A DNA stretch of 64,000 nt from Erinaceus europaeus (Eukaryota; Chordata; Mammalia; Eulipotyphla; Erinaceidae), in assembly GCF_950295315.1 (NCBI RefSeq), contig NC_080168.1, forward strand, positions 1 to 64,000. The letters run 5' to 3'. The notes under the pieces were generated by a model. The model was given only the letters and a program-made list of their open reading frames with translations, was not told where the DNA came from and did no database searches. Both the position numbers and the translations under genes were made by a program. This document shows positions 59,166-64,000 of this stretch, one piece after another; position 1 is the stretch's first letter; every line of letters starts with the position of its first letter.

Positions 59166-61133
59166 TCAGAGATCACCTGTAGTAGTCTCAGAGCATGGGT
59201 GGCAAGGGAGCCAGCCTCTCCTGCAACTTATGTACAGAGAACCTATCTGGTCAGGGCAAGCCAGCTAGCCCAGATTGTGGCTAAGCAAGAATGCATATGC
59301 AAAGGGACTCTCATGTCTCACTCTCCTGAGTTCCGAATCAATGCCATGCCTCACTATGATCCAAACACTGCCAATGGGGGAAGCTGGGTCACCCCTCAGA
59401 ATTCAGGGGCTTGAGCCTGTCCAGTCACGTTTGGCTGCCTACTCAGCCTCCAGGCTCTCAGTCCACTGCTCAGGGCAGCAGATTACAAGCCCAGAAAGTA
59501 CCCAGAAAGGGCTGTGTTTCCACATAGATGGGAAGTGTGTTGAACCAAACAATAGTGGATGAACCCGGCCCCTTACACCTACCCTTTGGGTCCGGCTAAG
59601 GCAATTGCTCCTGTGGCCTCACATCCCTGATCATGGTGTCCTGGTGTCCACACATCACACTCAGAGAGATTCCCAGAAGTAGGCTTGCATGAGTGTCCCA
59701 TACAATGTCGCTCTGCTTGCAGGAAGCACAAACTCCCCGGGCCCTTGCTATGGACCGACAAAAAAAGATGGATGCCTCCATTGGCCAAATTTGGGGCTTC
59801 CAGTCAAGATCACAGCCCCGCCCCTCACCTGAGGGCCTGGCTGCTGCTAATCAAAGCAATTGGAAACACCTTTTACACTTGGGCCCTGAGGACATACTCA
59901 GGAATCCCTCCAGGAGCTAGCAGGCTGGAAGACCTCCTGACCCCTGGATAGCTGTGCTCCTAGTTGGGCGGCCCTTCTGGCCAGTGGTGAAAATATTCCC
60001 TAGATACAAGAAAGAACTTCAGGTTTCAAAGGGATTTGAAACACCATGAGGCACTTGGAAAAGACATTTCACAGCCATCAAAACACCCTCTTTCTGAACA
60101 CTGGAAGCTTCCGTTTTGCATGGGAAATCTGGACACTGGTGTGGCCATCAGTACCACAGATCCTTTCCATTTGGCTTAATAGAGGGAAAGCACAGTGTGT
60201 GTGCCAGGGGGATCGAGTTTCACTTCCCTTGACCGGGGCTCTCATGGAATAAGGACAAGGATGCTGTGCAGGAAGGTGAGGAGGGCTGCATTGAGGCTGA
60301 GTGTCAGCCTCAGGGCCCTGGAGAATGGCAGTCAAGCACAGAGGGCCTGGACAGCTGAAGCTGGAGATGGACATATGCCTGGAACCTGCAGCAGCAACGC
60401 TGTCTCCGCAGTTCCCCTCTGTACTACACCATGTGAAGGAGACTAAATAATCCAAAGGGCAAAGAAAGGAAAATTTCAACACCAGGAAGGCTGAGTTCAC
60501 GATGCATGCACTGACTTCCAGTAAGGGCCCAGTGAAGAAGGCACGTAGAGACAGTCAGAGAGACAGAATGACAGAGACAGACAAGGACTGAAATTCTGGC
60601 CCTGTGTTGATCAGTGCCAGAGCATTGAAGACAAACCCTCCATGCCCATGCATACTTCTTACAAGTGGCATTGCTATTTTATGTTTGTGAGGAAAGGTAA
60701 CACTTAGAACATCTAGGTCTTAGCCACTCTGAGAAGCAACCCTTGGCCGGCAGCCCACTCTCCAAAACTGCCCTCGCCTCTCCAAATTCGAAGTAGTCAT
60801 AGTGATGCTCCAGCCAAGATGCAGGCTGGCGTATTGCATCTCCCTGGTCCAGCCTCAGCCTGTCCTGTGTGCAGGGAACTGCACTATGTCTATTTCTTCT
60901 TTGATTTACAGTTTTGGGATAAGACTCGGTGGACAAAAAGAGCAAGAGGGAAGTAGATGATTTGGCAGTGGTAGTTTGTGCTGAGAGAGATTTGTAGAGT
61001 GATATACGATATGGCTCTGTGAGATGTCTCTCATGACTGTGGCTCAGAAGGGCCAGGTGTATCCACATTGCTACCCTAATCCAGAGCTGTGCAGGTCTCT
61101 AGCTAAAAAATATTTTCAGACCTCTACATGTTA

Positions 61134-61196
61134 CATACATATATATATAGAGAGAGAGATAGATAGAGAGAGAGAGAGAAAGAGAGAGAGAGACAC
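61134..61196. repeat. (TA)n/(GA)n compound microsatellite, R8
   Basis: About 63 bp. Confidence 0.95.
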
Positions 61197-61640
61197 TGAT
61201 GTAGTCATTTTCTACAATGGATTCGATGTGACATTCACACAATTGATTGCTAAAACCTGGAGAGAAACTTTGCATCAGGAAAAGAATTGTCCAAAGGAAT
61301 AAAATCTCCAAATCATTAGCTATATGCAGCTCCAACGGGACCGAGCGAAAAAGGCTCGAGAAGGAACTCATCCAGGAGACTCTCCACATGGACAGGCACC
61401 ACAGGTTTCCTAGTCTGGCAACACAAACAGGGCAGCTGCTAGTTCCCAGTGCAAGCCTCAGGGCAAAAACCTCTCCCTCTTCAGTGTCTTTACATCTGAA
61501 AAGAAGAAAAGTGACCAAGGGCCAAGGAGAGCTGCCCTGGTGTCAATATTGAGCTGTAAATCAGAATGTGCCAAGTGTTTTGCACAAAATCACCTGTGCC
61601 ACAGTGATTCTGTTGTTCTCTCTCTCTCTCCCTCCCTCAG

Positions 61641-61665
61641 ACACACACACACACACACACACACA
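61641..61665. repeat. (CA)n microsatellite left of the promoter array, R8
   Basis: About 25 bp. The 4 bp difference from R6 explains the shift of the R6/R8 offset from 17,550 to 17,554. Confidence 0.95.
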
Positions 61666-61777
61666 AATCTACAGAGGCACAGGCACAAACGGAGTTATAC
61701 ACATGCGCACTGGACAGCTTCTGCAAGGCAGGGCCCTGGGCTGAACCCTGCTTCGCATTTCCTGGAAGCACGCCCAG

Positions 61778-62521
61778 CCTTTTAAGGCCAGCTCTGAGCT
61801 CCCATTGGCGGGATTCCTTCAGAAGGCCCGCCCACAGGGCGCCAGCCAGGCTCTGATAGGCCAGAGGCCTAGGCCACGCCCAGAACCCCACCCGCCATCT
61901 CATTGGCCAGTGTGCTTGGACACGCCCAGGAGGGTCCGGGCCCCTAGTCAGTGATTGGCCAGCGGCCTTGAGCACCGCCCACACGGCCCTGCAGCACGCT
62001 GATTGGGCAGCCTCCGGAAGGCCCGCCCACCAGCCACTTCCGCTAGACTCTGATTGGCCTGGTGTCACAGGGACACGCCCCCAGCCAGCCTTCTCTTGGC
62101 TCCCATTGACGGGCTGCTGTCTGAGGGGCGCCCTCTGATAGGCCAGTTCCTAAGGCACGCCCAGGAAGGTCACCGCCCTTGCCCCATGATTGGCCAGCCT
62201 CCTGGGCTCCGCCCACGAGGCCCGCCCCAGGCGCTCATTGGACAGCCTCCCGAGGGCCCGCCCCCCAGGCACTTCCGCTGGACCCTGATTGGCTGACCTC
62301 CAGGGGTACGCCCACCCAGAGCCAGCACCCAGGCTCTCATTGGTGGGCTGCTCTCTGAGGCCCGCCCACACAACTCCTCCTCTGTTCTCATTGGCCAGCT
62401 CTTGCTTCACGCCCCTGAGGGTGACGTTCCTCCTCTCTGATTGGCCAGCTGTCTCTATGAATACCCACTGGGCCCTCCCCTCAGGCTCATTGGGCACGGG
62501 CTCTGAGGCCCGCCCCCGGGG
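61778..62521 (-). promoter_or_regulatory. CCAAT/GC-box array of R8
   Basis: Matches R6 at an offset of 17,554, including the ATTGA change near 62105, so 12 intact ATTGG cores. Confidence 0.8.
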
Positions 62522-62715
62522 ACTTTCTGCCATCCTCTGAAGGCCCTGTTTCTGCAATCACGACCCCCACAGCTCCTGTCTGGGCCCGTCCTTAGGACAC
62601 TGCCTGCCTGTGCTAGGCTGGCCATGCTCTTGGGGCACACCCAGAAACACTGTCGCCACTCTCCTAGCCCAGTGCCTCAGGGCACTTGCCCCATGGAGCC
62701 TTAGTCCCGCCCTGG

Positions 62716-62978
62716 TGCTGCCCTCTTGTGGACACCCAGCAGAATGCAGCTGAGCACAGGGATTCACAAGCTCCCAGTAGAGTCATCCCAGGCAAAGAGA
62801 GAAACCCCTTCCACTTGCAAAGCCAAATGGGGGATCCCCCCACCCCACAGGAAAGAACAGATGTCTAGGGCACTCTACGTCAATTTCAACCCTGCTGTCC
62901 ACGGGCCACAATTCCGAGAGTTCTCCTCATTCCACAGAATCACTACACTCAACTATGGTCTTTGCCGCCACCTTGTGG
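62716..62978 (-). promoter_or_regulatory. CTCF-type motif pair of R8
   Basis: Motifs at 62716-62731 and 62963-62978, unchanged. Confidence 0.75.
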
Positions 62979-63254
62979 ACATACAGCAGAATGCAGCTGA
63001 GCTCCCCATGCCACTCCTCTTTGAGTCTACCCAGAAAATTACACACAGCATGGGAATAGCAAGGAAAGAACCCATCTGAGGACCACCTGGGAGAATGCAC
63101 AACAGAGTCCACAATCCAATGTGCCAATTCATACTTGAAAAACCACTTGTGCAGTGGAAACTTCCTTTGTCATAACACAACCCAGTTCCTAAGTCCCTGT
63201 GTCAGGAATAAAGAAACAACAGCGGTAATCTTAACTGAAACACACTTATGCACA

Positions 63255-63291
<37 letters not shown>
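63255..63291. repeat. (CA)n microsatellite in the tail, R8
   Basis: About 37 bp. Confidence 0.95.
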
Positions 63292-63293
<2 letters not shown>

Positions 63294-63905
63294 TCCCACA
63301 GAGACGTACACACTTGTCCCGAAAATAACTTGGATTGGAGTTGCTGTTTTGCACCCTAGCAAAAGGTCAAAGTTTCATGGGTGGAAGGGAGAAGTGTTAA
63401 GTTTCTGGCATATGAAGGTGAGAAATGCCTAGAGCAGATCGATAGTTACATGGACAACGAAGGGAGCATGGGTTGGAGGAACAGCTGGTGGAGCTGCCAG
63501 GGAACTATGTGGAATCCCAGGACCCTGTGTTGAGCCCCTGGTCACACTTACCCAGCTAGGGAAAAGCTGGGCTAGTGACAAATCAGAGCTGCAGATGTCT
63601 CTCTGTCTCTCTTCCTGCTTGGGCCCTGCTCTCTCAATTTATGACTGTTTGCTTCTCCTCAATAAGAAAGTTACAAAGGATGTACAGAAATACAGGGGTA
63701 GTGGGAAAAATTACCCCCCCGTGCCCACTATTATATGGAACTGTTGACTGTAAACCATTCATCCCCCAAGAAAGAACAGAATAAATATTTGTGAGGTTAA
63801 AAACATTGTAGGTTAAATAGTGAACATTCTCTAGAGCCATGCAATACTAATCCATTGTGCATTGGATGTCACTGTCAAAAACAGTGCAGTAGCAGTTGTA
63901 GTAGC

Positions 63906-64000
63906 GTGTAGTATCTGCAAAAGGAAATGTATTGTGTGTCAAAAGTTCCCTTCAATTATAAGAGAAAATCTATCAGGCAGAAGAAATGACCCCTCATGTG
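63906..64000 (+). repeat. Macrosatellite unit R9 (first 95 bp only)
   Basis: The start of another subrepeat A, continuing the array past the window edge. It lies exactly 17,554 bp after the start of R7. Confidence 0.93.

Larger units (their letters stand above)
56124..63905 (+). repeat. Macrosatellite unit R8 (7782 bp)
   Basis: Standard three-subrepeat unit: A 56124-57113, B 57114-58109, C 58110-59093, then segment D about 59166-61133, CCAAT/GC array 61778-62521, CTCF pair 62716-62978, tail 62979-63905. From about 58719 it shares variants with R5 (ACTGGTTTGG, GGACCGACAAA near 59753, AGCTGAAGCTGG near 60353). Its promoter array and tail match R6. It is thus a mosaic of variants that are seen separately elsewhere in the array. 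Confidence 0.95.

Noticed and set aside
1..64000. Centromeric satellite
   Set aside because: The unit is far too long and complex, with a CpG-rich promoter-like block, and there is no 100-400 bp monomer structure.

Overview
This window looks like mammalian nuclear DNA, probably rodent or rodent-like. The basis for that is abundant long (CA)n, (GT)n, (GA)n and (AAAT)n microsatellites, a CpG-rich promoter-like block, and no compact coding organisation. It is not bacterial or phage DNA. Essentially the whole 64 kb is one macrosatellite: a head-to-tail tandem array with a basic unit of about 7.82 kb. I number the units R1 to R9, starting each at the first ~1 kb subrepeat: R1 1-6867 (partial), R2 6868-14683, R3 14684-22501, R4 22502-30319, R5 30320-37264, R6 37265-46351, R7 46352-56123, R8 56124-63905, R9 63906-64000 (partial). 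Neither end of the array is in the window. I find no credible protein-coding gene, rRNA, tRNA or CRISPR array. The open frames are short, overlap on both strands and run through microsatellites.

Each unit has the same order of parts. (1) Three diverged ~1 kb AT-rich subrepeats, A, B and C, each carrying (AAAT)n and (TA)n tracts and a near-palindrome CAGGTTCAAACCTGG. (2) A (GT)n tract. (3) A ~2 kb segment D that I do not recognise. (4) A TA/(GA)n tract, a short spacer and a (CA)n tract. (5) A ~740 bp CpG-rich block in which inverted CCAAT boxes (ATTGG on +) recur about every 50 bp, 15 times, alternating with CGCCC GC-boxes, with ETS-like, CRE-like and CArG-like sites. (6) Two strong CTCF-type motifs 247 bp apart, both reading on the minus strand, identical in all eight units that contain this region. 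(7) A ~930 bp tail with a second (CA)n tract and two AATAAA hexamers.

The array also has a history. R1-R5 alternate between two unit types, giving a ~15.63 kb higher-order dimer. R6-R9 form a second family with a ~17.55 kb higher-order period. R6 and R7 each carry an extra ~2 kb made by unequal exchange between subrepeats C and A at the same 24 bp interval. R5 has lost 839 bp, removing the CCAAT/GC array but keeping both CTCF motifs. R6 has lost a net 715 bp from segment D.

The best interpretation is a non-coding, CTCF-binding macrosatellite with a repeated NF-Y/Sp-type promoter. Its architecture resembles the X-linked macrosatellites known to anchor chromatin loops (DXZ4 is the best-known example). 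Orthology to DXZ4 is a hypothesis and is not shown by this sequence alone.
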